From assembly GCA_947177515.1 (NCBI GenBank), contig CAMWUU010000001.1, positions 1-46,316 on the forward strand: a stretch of 46,316 nt of DNA, given 5' to 3'. The stretch's first letter is position 1. Each line of letters begins with the position of its first letter. This DNA comes from an uncultured Lachnospiraceae bacterium (GTDB taxonomy: Bacteria > Bacillota > Clostridia > Lachnospirales > Lachnospiraceae). Under the pieces are notes generated by a model, which saw nothing but the letters and a program-made list of their open reading frames with translations, did not search any database and was not told the origin of the DNA. The position numbers and the translations under genes are program-made. Below, piece by piece: positions 24,794-33,098 of this stretch.

Positions 24794-25854
24794 GTAATTT
24801 AAAATTACAGCATCTTGAAAAAATATACGATAATAAGGTGCAGGCGGTATATGATTTTAACCTCGATGTAAAAGATGGTGAACTGATTGTCTTAGTCGGG
24901 CCTTCCGGGTGTGGCAAGTCGACGACGCTGCGTATGGTGGCGGGTTTAGAGGATATCTCCGCGGGCAAACTTATCATTGACGACAGGGATGTAACTTCCA
25001 TGCCGCCCAAGGATCGCGATATTGCGATGGTTTTTCAGAATTATGCGCTTTATGGGCATATGACAATCTATGAGAATATGGCATTTTCCCTGATGTTGCG
25101 CAAAGAAAACAAAAATGAGATTCACCAGAAGGTTTTGGCGGCAGCCGAGATTTTAGGACTGACTGACCAGCTCAATAAAAAGCCGAATCAGCTTTCCGGC
25201 GGCCAGCGCCAGAGGGTTGCGATGGGACGCGCGATTGTGCGTACTCCAAAGATATTTCTCTTTGACGAGCCGCTCTCCAACCTTGACGCGAAGCTGCGTG
25301 GTTCCACTAGACGCGAGATTTTGTTATTGCACAAGCGCTTAAAGGCGACGATGCTCTATGTGACACACGACCAGACGGAGGCACTTACGCTTGCGGATCG
25401 GATTGTCTGTATGTCGATGGGACATGTACAGCAGATTGGGACCCCACTTGAACTTTACGATAATCCAGCCAATCTTTTTGTCGCTGGTTTTATTGGACTT
25501 CCGCCGATGAACTTTTTTGATATTACAATCAAGGAAGGCAGGGCGGTGTGCGAGGATTTTAGTTTTGAACTTACACCACAGGAAAAAAAGGCACTTGTGC
25601 GTTATGAGGGAAAGCCTGTGACGCTCGGCGTGCGCCCGGAGGATATTGTTGAGGGCGGGGAGATTGGTCTTACTGTATTTTCGAACCAGAACCTTGGTCA
25701 GGCGACTTTAGTAAACGGCACAATGAAAAAGCATAAGATTACCTGTAAGTTCCGCGGCTGGTTCGATTATAAAGCGGGTGCGCAGATAAAAATCTCTTTT
25801 AATAGAAGGCATTTCTTTGACAAGGAAACCACCGATGCAATTCGGTTAGAATAA
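24790..25854 (+). CDS. ABC transporter ATP-binding protein (MsmX/UgpC type), copy 1
   Basis: A 354-residue sugar-importer ATPase. Walker A GPSGCGKST (37-45), signature LSGGQRQRVAMGRA, Walker B IFLFDEPLSNLDAK and the switch His in THDQTEA are all intact. A C-terminal TOBE-like regulatory domain starts near residue 240. The Q-loop region reads YALYGHM where most relatives have YALYPHM. ATG 24790 overlaps the upstream membrane-protein gene by 4 bp. In bacilli one MsmX serves many importers; here a dedicated copy sits inside the operon and would energise the two permeases. A second copy lies at 35033. Confidence 0.93.
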   Translation: MSNLKLQHLEKIYDNKVQAVYDFNLDVKDGELIVLVGPSGCGKSTTLRMVAGLEDISAGKLIIDDRDVTSMPPKDRDIAMVFQNYALYGHMTIYENMAFSLMLRKENKNEIHQKVLAAAEILGLTDQLNKKPNQLSGGQRQRVAMGRAIVRTPKIFLFDEPLSNLDAKLRGSTRREILLLHKRLKATMLYVTHDQTEALTLADRIVCMSMGHVQQIGTPLELYDNPANLFVAGFIGLPPMNFFDITIKEGRAVCEDFSFELTPQEKKALVRYEGKPVTLGVRPEDIVEGGEIGLTVFSNQNLGQATLVNGTMKKHKITCKFRGWFDYKAGAQIKISFNRRHFFDKETTDAIRLE

Positions 25855-25867
25855 GGAGGCGGGGAAA

Positions 25868-26479
25868 ATGAAACAAAAAACGGCATCCCCGAAAAGGCGG
25901 AGGGGAATAAAAGAATTTAACCGCAAGTTGGGGAGGGGAATAAAAGAATTTGTCCGCAAGTTTTTCGTTTCCCTGAAACGCAGCCCGCAGAATATTTCAC
26001 TTGTGGCGCTTGTGGCAGCGTTCCTTATTTATTCGCTGAACCTTACATCCATCGCGAATACTACGGCAAGGATAAATTCACCGAATATGGGACAATGCGA
26101 ATTTGCGGCGATGTTGTTTTCCATCCTTGCCTTTATCTGCTTTATGAGGGCTTTCCCAAAGCGGCAAAAGCCGCAGAAAGTGATGCTTGGGCTGCTGTAT
26201 GCGATGTTCGCCATTATGATATTTGCGGACAGTGTCTATATCGGAAGGATTACCCGCGCTTTAAACCGGGCGGAAAATCCGATTGTGGTTACAGTGGATA
26301 CCACATATATTACGACGGCAAAGAATATTGCGACGATACATATTGTGTGCATTGTTATCTGTGCCGTGCTGCTTCTCACGCTGCCTGTTTATGCGAAACT
26401 CTTAAAGAAGATCAATACTTCGATTGAGGTGGAGGGCAACGGAGAGATGGATATTATTGATATTTCAGGAGAAGATTAG
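25868..26479 (+). CDS. Four-span membrane protein with duplicated basic N-terminus
   Basis: A 203-residue protein. The first 40 residues are highly basic and contain the same 11-residue unit twice (RGIKEFNRKLG and RGIKEFVRKFF), encoded by a 33-bp tandem duplication at about 25901-25962. Four spans follow (about 40-60, 73-94, 104-125, 153-176), then an acidic tail ending in DIIDISGED. The family is not recognised. It lies 13 bp after the ATPase gene. With its neighbours it makes a set of small four-span proteins found only inside this transporter operon. AAGGAGG precedes ATG 25868. Confidence 0.68.
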   Translation: MKQKTASPKRRRGIKEFNRKLGRGIKEFVRKFFVSLKRSPQNISLVALVAAFLIYSLNLTSIANTTARINSPNMGQCEFAAMLFSILAFICFMRAFPKRQKPQKVMLGLLYAMFAIMIFADSVYIGRITRALNRAENPIVVTVDTTYITTAKNIATIHIVCIVICAVLLLTLPVYAKLLKKINTSIEVEGNGEMDIIDISGED

Positions 26480-26484
26480 ATGGG

Positions 26485-26524
26485 GAAAGCAGCGCAGTCT
26501 TTTAAAAGGCTTTATGCTGCTTTC
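26485..26524 (+). other. Stem-loop between two membrane-protein genes
   Basis: GAAAGCAGC pairs perfectly with GCTGCTTTC, with an inner AGTCTTTT/AAAAGGCT stem. The sequence after it (TGTCAAATAC) is not a T run, so a processing hairpin or leaky terminator is more likely than full termination. Confidence 0.5.
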
Positions 26525-26562
26525 TGTCAAATACAGGCTAGTTTGGGTGGATAGGTAAGAAT

Positions 26563-27192
26563 ATGGCAAAGAAAATAAAAAATAAGCCAAAAGAAAAACC
26601 GGCGGCACAGAATTATTATGATCTTAAGGTGGATGCGGTGGAACGGCTTGTCAACGCAAAGTCTGCGCCGGAAGTTTCCGAGAAAGAAATTCGAAAGTAT
26701 ACCTCAAAAGGTAAATTCCATATTCCTTCATGGATAAAAATTCTGTTTATTAAATTTTGGTTCAGCGGTGCGATCTGCTACTTTTTCCTCTGGGGAATGG
26801 GGTTATATCTTGCGGGTCTTGATTTGATGGTGGTGTTGGCGATTGCGCTCGGGGTGTCCACGGATTTGATGGTAAATCATCTTCTGCATTCGTTTGAGCC
26901 GGAAAAGGGCGCTTACGATAAATGGATGATGATTCCGTTTCGTAAATTCTGGACGATTTTTCTCAATGTGATTTATGCGGGAGTGCTGTTGTATTGTGTT
27001 ATCCAGATATATGTTGTAATCAATACGCTCCTAGTCGGCGACGTGAGCGGGGCGGAAACGGTTGCTGTCGGAGTGGAGCCGCTTTTGTTTGGGATTTTCT
27101 ATATGGGTACAGATATGCTGTTTGTCACAATAAAAAACATGATGGTAAAGATTATAAAGGATGCGGATGCAAAGGTAAAGAAAAACGGTTAA
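26563..27192 (+). CDS. Four-span membrane protein, last gene of the transporter operon
   Basis: A 209-residue protein with a basic cytoplasmic N-terminus (MAKKIKNKPKEKP), four predicted spans (about 63-84, 86-106, 128-153, 168-192) and a lysine-rich end. Between spans 2 and 3 is the conserved-looking segment NHLLHSFEPEKGAYDKWMM. The family is not recognised. The ribosome-binding site is weak (GGATAGGTAAGA before ATG 26563). It follows a stem-loop after the preceding membrane protein and is the last gene before an AT-rich gap. An accessory role in oligogalacturonide transport is inferred only from position. Confidence 0.62.
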   Translation: MAKKIKNKPKEKPAAQNYYDLKVDAVERLVNAKSAPEVSEKEIRKYTSKGKFHIPSWIKILFIKFWFSGAICYFFLWGMGLYLAGLDLMVVLAIALGVSTDLMVNHLLHSFEPEKGAYDKWMMIPFRKFWTIFLNVIYAGVLLYCVIQIYVVINTLLVGDVSGAETVAVGVEPLLFGIFYMGTDMLFVTIKNMMVKIIKDADAKVKKNG

Positions 27193-27493
27193 GGGGGATG
27201 AATTTGAAAAAGGGCATTTCAAATATTGTAAAAAGCATTTGAAGATTAAATCAAGGCATTTCGAGATGAAAAAAGTATTTTAAATTTGAAAATATACTTT
27301 TAAATTCTAAGGAGAAGTATTCAAAATTTATTAGAAATATACTGTTAAACTAATAAAGCAAATTCAAACTTGAAAAGAACACTTTCAAACTCCTAATTGA
27401 TGTAATATCACAGTCAGGTCAGCGATAATAGCTATAAATAGGGATAGAATTTATCTATGTGAAAACGTGAAGGTATAAAAAAGGAGGATTTTG
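27193..27493. other. AT-rich gap between transporter and polygalacturonase genes
   Basis: About 300 bp, very AT-rich, with no clear terminator. From 27200 to 27400 it shows a loose repetition every 20-22 bases of units like gcatttgaag, gcatttcgag, gtattttaaa. A TGAAAACGTGAAGG at 27461-27474 partly resembles a catabolite-response (cre) site. AAGGAGG at 27481-27487 serves the next gene. Confidence 0.4.
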
Positions 27494-29035
27494 ATGCTCA
27501 ATCAATTATATATCGGGTCGGTTTCCGCGTGCTTTGAACGGGAAAATACCTCCCCTTATTACAGTGAAGAAGAATATGATGTCCTGCTTGACGGGGCAAG
27601 GCTTTTTACCACGAAGACCAATGTTTTTTCTCTGTTTTCGCTAAAGCCGGACAGGGAATATTTGTTGGAAGTAACGGGGGAAGAGCCGGTAAAATTTCGG
27701 ACGGCGGCAGAAAGCTGCGCTGTGAATGTCAGGGAGTTTGGCGCAGTGGGTGATGGAATCTGTGACGATACAGTAAGCATCCAGACAGCAATCCATTGTT
27801 TGCCGTCTGGCGGAAGATTGTTTTTTCCGGATGGCACGTACCGCGTTTCACCGATCAATTTAAAAAGCCATATCACACTTGAACTTTCTGAAAATGCGGT
27901 GTTGCTTGGCGAAACGGATACAAAATGTTATCCGGTAATCCCGGGGGAAGTTACCGATATGGAAACTGGCGAAGCATTGGTTGTGGGAACCTGGGAGGGC
28001 AATGCCGTGGCGATGCACCAGGCACTTTTGTTTGCGGAATATGCAGAGGATATCCAGATTGTCGGCAGGGGTACTGTGGATGGGAATGCGCAGAATTCCG
28101 ACTGGTGGGTAAATGTGAAGGAGCGGACAACGGGCAGGCCGCGATTGATATTTTTCAACCGCTGCAAGGATATCACGATTCATGGAATTACAGCGCAAAA
28201 TGCGGCATCCTGGCAACTTCACCCATATTTTTCCAAAAACTTGAATTTTTTTGATCTGGCGGTCAATGCGCCAAAAGATAGTCCCAATACGGATGCACTG
28301 GACCCGGAAGCCTGTGACCATGTGAATATTATCGGATGTCGGTTCAGCGTGGGCGACGATTGTATTGCGATTAAATCCGGGAAAATTGAAATTGGAAAAA
28401 AATATAGGACACCCGCAAACCATCACACAATCCGCAACTGTATCATGCAGTTTGGCCACGGCGCGGTGACACTTGGCAGCGAGATGGCGGGGGGTGTAAA
28501 AAATCTAACCGTGAACCGCTGCATTTTCAGTCATACCGATCGGGGTCTGCGCATCAAGACGCGGCGTGGGAGAGGGAAGGACGCGGTGATTGACGGGATA
28601 GTATTTGAAAATATAAAGATGGATCGCGTTTTGACACCGATTGTCATTAATATGTGGTATAATTGTTGTGACCCGGATCGCTTCAGCGAATATGTCTGGT
28701 CGCGGGAGGAACTTCCAGTGGATGAGCGCACGCCGTATCTTGGAAAATTTACGTTCCGCAATATGGTTTGTGAGAACTGCCATGTCGCCGCATGTTACTG
28801 CGACGGTTTGCCAGAGCAGCCGATTGACGAGATCACAGTGGAAAATATCCGTTTTACCTATGCCCCGGATGCAGCGCCGGGTGTACCGGCGATGCGCAAC
28901 CACGCGGAAAAGATGTGCCGCGCGGGGATGTATTTTGACAATGTAAGGAAGCTTACCGTAAGGAATGTTGATATTTCCGGGAATGATGGGGATGCGCTGA
29001 TCACAAACCATGTTGGGACGCTTTTGGAGGTCTGA
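27494..29035 (+). CDS. GH28 polygalacturonase family enzyme, cytoplasmic
   Basis: A 513-residue enzyme hydrolysing alpha-1,4-galacturonosyl bonds. Residues 1-75 look like a fibronectin-III-type beta domain; the right-handed beta-helix begins at VREFGAVGDGICDDT. All GH28 signatures are present: NTD (265-267), DD (288-289), GHG (321-323) and RIK (353-355). No signal peptide is seen, and the N-terminal extra domain resembles that of exo-acting polygalacturonases, so it probably trims imported oligogalacturonides from one end inside the cell. ATG 27494 follows AAGGAGG by six bases. It is the first of the run of pectin-degradation enzymes. Confidence 0.93.
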   Translation: MLNQLYIGSVSACFERENTSPYYSEEEYDVLLDGARLFTTKTNVFSLFSLKPDREYLLEVTGEEPVKFRTAAESCAVNVREFGAVGDGICDDTVSIQTAIHCLPSGGRLFFPDGTYRVSPINLKSHITLELSENAVLLGETDTKCYPVIPGEVTDMETGEALVVGTWEGNAVAMHQALLFAEYAEDIQIVGRGTVDGNAQNSDWWVNVKERTTGRPRLIFFNRCKDITIHGITAQNAASWQLHPYFSKNLNFFDLAVNAPKDSPNTDALDPEACDHVNIIGCRFSVGDDCIAIKSGKIEIGKKYRTPANHHTIRNCIMQFGHGAVTLGSEMAGGVKNLTVNRCIFSHTDRGLRIKTRRGRGKDAVIDGIVFENIKMDRVLTPIVINMWYNCCDPDRFSEYVWSREELPVDERTPYLGKFTFRNMVCENCHVAACYCDGLPEQPIDEITVENIRFTYAPDAAPGVPAMRNHAEKMCRAGMYFDNVRKLTVRNVDISGNDGDALITNHVGTLLEV

Positions 29036-29146
29036 AAGGTCAGAAAGGTTTGAAGGAAAAGCACATTTAAGTGTCTTATACAGGCCTGCGATATGTGCGG
29101 GTATCAATAGGTACGGGGATTAGAATGAGATGGAGGGAAGGGAACA

Positions 29147-30295
29147 ATGTGTGCCCAAAACGATAATTATACAAAAATAGATCATTATGTCGAACGGCTT
29201 TTACAGGGTTCTACACCCGATATGCCGCACTGGAATATCGAGAGTATCCGCGGGGGCAAAGCGCCGCACTGGAACTATATTGATGGCTGTATGATTACCG
29301 CACTATTATGTGCGGGCGAAATTACGGGCGAAGAAAGGTACGTTGATTTTGCGGAAAAATTTATCGATTACTATGTTGCAGAGGACGGCACCATCCGCGG
29401 TTATGTGCAGGAAAAATACAATCTCGATGATATCAACGAAGGCAGGGTGCTGTTCGACTTATATAAAAAGACAGGAAAAGAAAAGTATAAAAAGGCAATT
29501 TTTTTGCTCCGTGGACAATTGGATAAGCAGCCAAGAACTAATACTGGAAATTTTTGGCACAAGCAAATATATCCGAATCAGATCTGGCTTGATGGACTGT
29601 ATATGGCACAAGTATTTTATGTGCGATTCCAGAAGGAATTTGGCGGGGGGGACTATTCGGACACACTTGCCCAATTTAAGAATGTTCGGAAATATATGTT
29701 TAATGAAGAGAAGAAGCTGTATTATCATGGGATGGACTGTTCAAAATCCATCTTCTGGGCAGATAAGGAAACTGGCTGTTCAAAAAATTTCTGGCTGAGG
29801 GCGATCGGCTGGTTTTGTGTTGCCCTGGTTGATATCATTGAACTGATGGACGATGAAAATACAAGGAAGGAACTTTGTGAAATTTTTTCTGAGGCAATGG
29901 AAGGAATATTACAGTACGCGGACGCAGAAACGGGGATGTTTTATCAGGTAGTTGACAGGAAAGGGCAGGAGGGAAATTACCTTGAAACCAGCGGGAGCAG
30001 CATGATTGCCTACGCGATGATAAAAGGTGCACGGCTTGGAGTAATCGGGCAACAATATGCTGTGGCGGGCAAAAAAGCGTTTGACGGGATCTGTGAGAAA
30101 TATCTAAAAATCAGCGCGGACGGGGAACTGAATCTAGGAGGGATCTGTCTGGTGGCGGGACTTGGCCCGCAGGATAACCGTCGGCGTGATGGGAGTTTTG
30201 AGTACTATATTTCTGAGCCGGTTGTGGAGAATGATGCGAAGGGAGTCGCCCCTTTTGTGTTATGTTATATGGAAGTGAAACGAAATGCGCAATAA
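29147..30295 (+). CDS. GH105 unsaturated rhamnogalacturonyl/galacturonyl hydrolase
   Basis: A 382-residue (alpha/alpha)6-barrel enzyme of the YteR/YesR family. Characteristic segments: YNLDDINEGR (91-100), IYPNQIWLDGLYMAQ with catalytic D149, and NFWLRAIGWFCVALVDII. Such enzymes remove a 4,5-unsaturated uronic acid from the non-reducing end of products made by pectate or rhamnogalacturonan lyases. The product, 4-deoxy-5-ketouronate, needs KduI and KduD, which are absent here. No signal peptide is visible. GGAGGGAAGGG precedes ATG 29147. It is on the same strand as GH28 with a 111-bp gap, so likely cotranscribed. Confidence 0.9.
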   Translation: MCAQNDNYTKIDHYVERLLQGSTPDMPHWNIESIRGGKAPHWNYIDGCMITALLCAGEITGEERYVDFAEKFIDYYVAEDGTIRGYVQEKYNLDDINEGRVLFDLYKKTGKEKYKKAIFLLRGQLDKQPRTNTGNFWHKQIYPNQIWLDGLYMAQVFYVRFQKEFGGGDYSDTLAQFKNVRKYMFNEEKKLYYHGMDCSKSIFWADKETGCSKNFWLRAIGWFCVALVDIIELMDDENTRKELCEIFSEAMEGILQYADAETGMFYQVVDRKGQEGNYLETSGSSMIAYAMIKGARLGVIGQQYAVAGKKAFDGICEKYLKISADGELNLGGICLVAGLGPQDNRRRDGSFEYYISEPVVENDAKGVAPFVLCYMEVKRNAQ

Positions 30296-30363
30296 GAGTA
30301 TGGGCGGTTTGAATCCCGCGAAAGAAGTGGGCAGAAAAGGGTATTTTGTTTAGGAGAAATCAT

Positions 30364-30423
30364 ATGCACTTATATTTACACAGATATACATCAATAACAC
30401 TGTGGAATAAAAAGGGGGATTGA
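30364..30423 (+). CDS. Candidate 19-residue leader peptide before GH4
   Basis: ATG 30364 follows TTAGGAGAAATCAT, a good ribosome-binding site, and the frame (MHLYLHRYTSITLWNKKGD) stops seven bases before the GTG of the GH4 gene. The GH4 start itself has only a distant AGGGGG, so the small frame could couple translation. No conservation can be checked here, so this is tentative. Confidence 0.25.
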   Translation: MHLYLHRYTSITLWNKKGD

Positions 30424-30429
30424 TTTACC

Positions 30430-31836
30430 GTGAAGAATATAAAAATTGCCTATATTGGCGGCGGTTCAAAGGCGTGGGCGAGGGTGTTCATGACCGACCT
30501 GGCACTTTCGGAAGGGATTTGCGGGGAGATTGCACTTTATGATATTGATTTGCCTGCGGCTGAGTTAAATAGGCGGATTGGTATGCGGATCAATGAATCG
30601 CAAAAGGCGGTTTCCAAATGGGATTACCAGGTTTATGAGAAGCTTGGCGATGCGCTAAGTGGGGCTGATTTTGTAGCCTGCTCCATTCTTCCGGGCACCT
30701 TTGACGAGATGGCAAGTGACGTTCACCTTCCGGAGGAATATGGTATTTACCAGTCCGTTGGCGATACCGTGGGACCGGGCGGCGTTTTGCGCGCGATGCG
30801 CACCGTGCCGATTTATGAGGGATTTGCCCGCGCAATAAAAGAACACTGCCCAAACGCGTGGGTGATCAATCTTACGAATCCAATGACCGCCTGCACGAAA
30901 ACCCTGTTTGATATTTTTCCGGGAATCAAGGCGTTCGGTTGCTGCCATGAGGTTTTCCATGCGCAGGAATTTCTGTGCTGTGTGGCAAAGGAAGTATTGG
31001 ATGTTCCACGTCCAATGCGGCAGGAAATGCGCGTTGATGCCTGTGGAATCAACCATTTTACATGGATTACCGAGGCGAATTACAACGGTGTTGATATGCT
31101 TGCCATACTGCCTGAATTTATTGAAAGATACTATGGGAAGGGATACTGCGAGCATCCCGGCGTGGCACCGGAGGATTTTTTGGACAATCCGTTCCGCTAT
31201 GGGAATAAGGTAAAAATGGATTTGTTCCGGCGCTTCCATGTTCTTGCGGCAGCGGGAGATCGGCATCTGGTTGAATTTATGGATGGGGCATGGTATATAA
31301 AGAATGAGAGCGAGGCTGAAAAGTGGCTGTACCATCTGACAAGTGTGGATTACCGAAAGCAGGATCAGACCGATAAAATTAAGAGATCACATCGCATTGC
31401 GGATGGAATGGAGCCAGTTGTAGTAAAGCACAGCGATGAGGAGATTGTGGAGTTGATGAAGGCGTTGCTCGGCGTGATTCCACCGATGGTTTCCAATGCG
31501 AACATTGTAAATACCGGGCAGATGGCGGATATGCCATACGGATCGGTCGTTGAAACAAACTGTGTATTTTCTCTTGATAGTGTAAAGCCGATTGTCGCAA
31601 AATCGTTGCCGGGGGATGTAAGTGCTTTGGTTTTGCGTAATGCAATGAATATTGAAAATACATATTATGGAATAAAGCGCCGCGATATGCATAAGATTTT
31701 TGAGGCTTTTGTAAACCAGCCGCTTTGCGCAGGGCTTGCGCTTGATAAGGCGAGGGAACTTTTTTGTCGCATGGTTAATGCAACGGGGGGATATTTAAAG
31801 GAATACTTTGATCTCGATGGGTTGAAAGAAATATGA
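30430..31836 (+). CDS. GH4 family alpha-galacturonidase (LplD-like)
   Basis: A 468-residue NAD- and Mn-dependent glycosidase of family 4. The N-terminal nucleotide-binding site is AYIGGGSKAW (7-16). The metal ligands are C172 (GCCHE) and H209 (CGINHFTW), and SVGDTVGPGGVLRAMR and NLTNPMTA are further family signatures. The SVGDTVGPGG and CGINHFTWI forms fit the LplD branch, whose members release galacturonic acid from short alpha-linked oligomers. It is cytoplasmic. It starts at GTG 30430 and overlaps the carrier gene by 4 bp. Together with GH28 it would complete oligomer breakdown to monomers. The alternative, an alpha-glucosidase or alpha-galactosidase of GH4, is less likely given the context. 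Confidence 0.88.
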   Translation: MKNIKIAYIGGGSKAWARVFMTDLALSEGICGEIALYDIDLPAAELNRRIGMRINESQKAVSKWDYQVYEKLGDALSGADFVACSILPGTFDEMASDVHLPEEYGIYQSVGDTVGPGGVLRAMRTVPIYEGFARAIKEHCPNAWVINLTNPMTACTKTLFDIFPGIKAFGCCHEVFHAQEFLCCVAKEVLDVPRPMRQEMRVDACGINHFTWITEANYNGVDMLAILPEFIERYYGKGYCEHPGVAPEDFLDNPFRYGNKVKMDLFRRFHVLAAAGDRHLVEFMDGAWYIKNESEAEKWLYHLTSVDYRKQDQTDKIKRSHRIADGMEPVVVKHSDEEIVELMKALLGVIPPMVSNANIVNTGQMADMPYGSVVETNCVFSLDSVKPIVAKSLPGDVSALVLRNAMNIENTYYGIKRRDMHKIFEAFVNQPLCAGLALDKARELFCRMVNATGGYLKEYFDLDGLKEI

Positions 31837-32858
31837 TTGACGCATTTATTTTTGCAGCGAATGCCATTTTTCCGATTATTCTAATGATTGTTTTGGGGTA
31901 TTTTTTAAAGAGGGCAGGAATGCTGACCCAGGGTTTTCTTGATACCGGAAACAGGTTTACGTTTCGGGTATTGATTCCGGCTCTGCTTTATTACAATGTA
32001 TATGGAATAGAAAGCTTAAAGGAAATTAATTTTACATTTGTGTTATATGGCATTGCGGCGATTTTTGTGATATTTTTTCTTGCCATTGTCCTGACCTGCG
32101 CTTTTACAAAAGATAACGCAAAGCGCGGTGTGCTGATTCAGGCTATGTTCCGCTCGAATTATGCGATTATAGGGCTGCCGCTTGCCTCGTCTTTGTTTGG
32201 GGAAAAGGGCGCGGCTGCTGCGGGAATTATGTCCGCGTTTTGTGTCCCGCTTTTTAATGTGCTAAGCGTGGTGACGCTTACCATGTTCCATAAGGATAGT
32301 GGAAGAAGCGCTGTGACTGCTCAAAAAGAGAAAATTAATATCAAAAAAATACTGATCGGTATTATAAAAAACCCGCTGATTGTCGCGACACTTCTGGGGC
32401 TTGCAACACTTGCCATACGGGAATTTTTTGTGTTTTTGGGGATTGGGTTTCGGCTGCATAATATTTCGTTTTTGTATAAAGCACTTGAAAATGTCAAATC
32501 AATCTGCACACCGTTTGCACTCATTGTACTGGGAGGAAAATTCGAATTTTCCGCAGTGTCAAGATTGTGGAAGGAAATTATTTTCGGAACACTGATCCGC
32601 ACGGTTGCCGTACCAGTGCTTGGTCTTTCTGTTGCATATTTTATCCGTGATTTGATTGTCCCCGGTTTTTTGGGGGAACATTTTGCAACCTTTATCGGGG
32701 TATTTGCAACCCCTGTTGCAGTGGCCAGCGCAATTATGGCAAAGGAGATGGATGCGGATGATGAACTTGCGGGACAGTTAGTTGTGTGGACAAGCCTGGT
32801 CAGTACAGTGACGATCTTTATTTATGTCACGGTTCTGAGGGCGGTGGGGATATTTTAA
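31833..32858 (+). CDS. AEC-family membrane carrier
   Basis: A 341-residue integral membrane protein of the auxin efflux carrier (AEC) family with about ten spans in two halves (1-5 and 6-10). Typical features are FPIILMIVLGYFLKRAG at the start, NRFTFRVLIPALLYYN after span 1, and RSNYAIIGLPLASSLFG. Family members move organic anions such as malate or other carboxylates. It overlaps the GH4 gene as ATGA, so it may export an acidic by-product or take part in uronate exchange; the substrate is not readable. The operon then runs into the repeat array. Confidence 0.85.
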   Translation: MIDAFIFAANAIFPIILMIVLGYFLKRAGMLTQGFLDTGNRFTFRVLIPALLYYNVYGIESLKEINFTFVLYGIAAIFVIFFLAIVLTCAFTKDNAKRGVLIQAMFRSNYAIIGLPLASSLFGEKGAAAAGIMSAFCVPLFNVLSVVTLTMFHKDSGRSAVTAQKEKINIKKILIGIIKNPLIVATLLGLATLAIREFFVFLGIGFRLHNISFLYKALENVKSICTPFALIVLGGKFEFSAVSRLWKEIIFGTLIRTVAVPVLGLSVAYFIRDLIVPGFLGEHFATFIGVFATPVAVASAIMAKEMDADDELAGQLVVWTSLVSTVTIFIYVTVLRAVGIF

Positions 32859-32862
32859 CTTT

Positions 32863-33015
32863 TTTTACATGCAGAAGCCGCATTACATGAAATTAAGCAT
32901 ACTAAAGCTGCATTGTATAAAATTAAATATGCTAAAGCTACATTGCATTAAATTAAACATGCTGAAGCTGCATTGCATAAAATTAAATGTACTAAAGCTG
33001 TGTAGTATAAAATTT
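32863..33015. repeat. Degenerate 30-bp tandem repeat array
   Basis: Four complete 30-base units lie end to end at 32881-32910, 32911-32940, 32941-32970 and 32971-33000, with a partial unit before (from about 32863) and after (to 33015). The unit pattern is cattgcataaaattaaa followed by (t/c)atgctaaagctg; copies differ at a few positions. The 30-base period keeps all frames open, so both strands show repetitive frames that I do not regard as genes. There are no spacers between units, so it is not a CRISPR. It separates the GH4-carrier pair from eda. Confidence 0.85.
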
Positions 33016-33098
33016 GCTACGGGTGGCAAAAAAATAAACTGTAAATTTCGGCGGTATCTTTGCCGATTATAATAAAAAAGATTCAGGAGGCAAATAAA

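Noticed and set aside
27198..27242. 14-codon frame after the last membrane protein
   Set aside because: It is too short and AT-rich, with the G-rich site directly touching the ATG.
27461..27474. cre (CcpA) site TGAAAACGTGAAGG
   Set aside because: Only the first half fits the consensus; the right half does not pair, so it is not listed as a separate site.
32881..33000. CRISPR array
   Set aside because: The 30-base units are directly adjacent with no spacers, differ from each other, and no cas genes are present.
32869..33072. Plus-strand frame of 67 codons and a minus-strand frame across the repeat array
   Set aside because: Both are open only because the unit length of 30 is a multiple of three. 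No ribosome-binding site, and repeated peptide units lack any fold signal.
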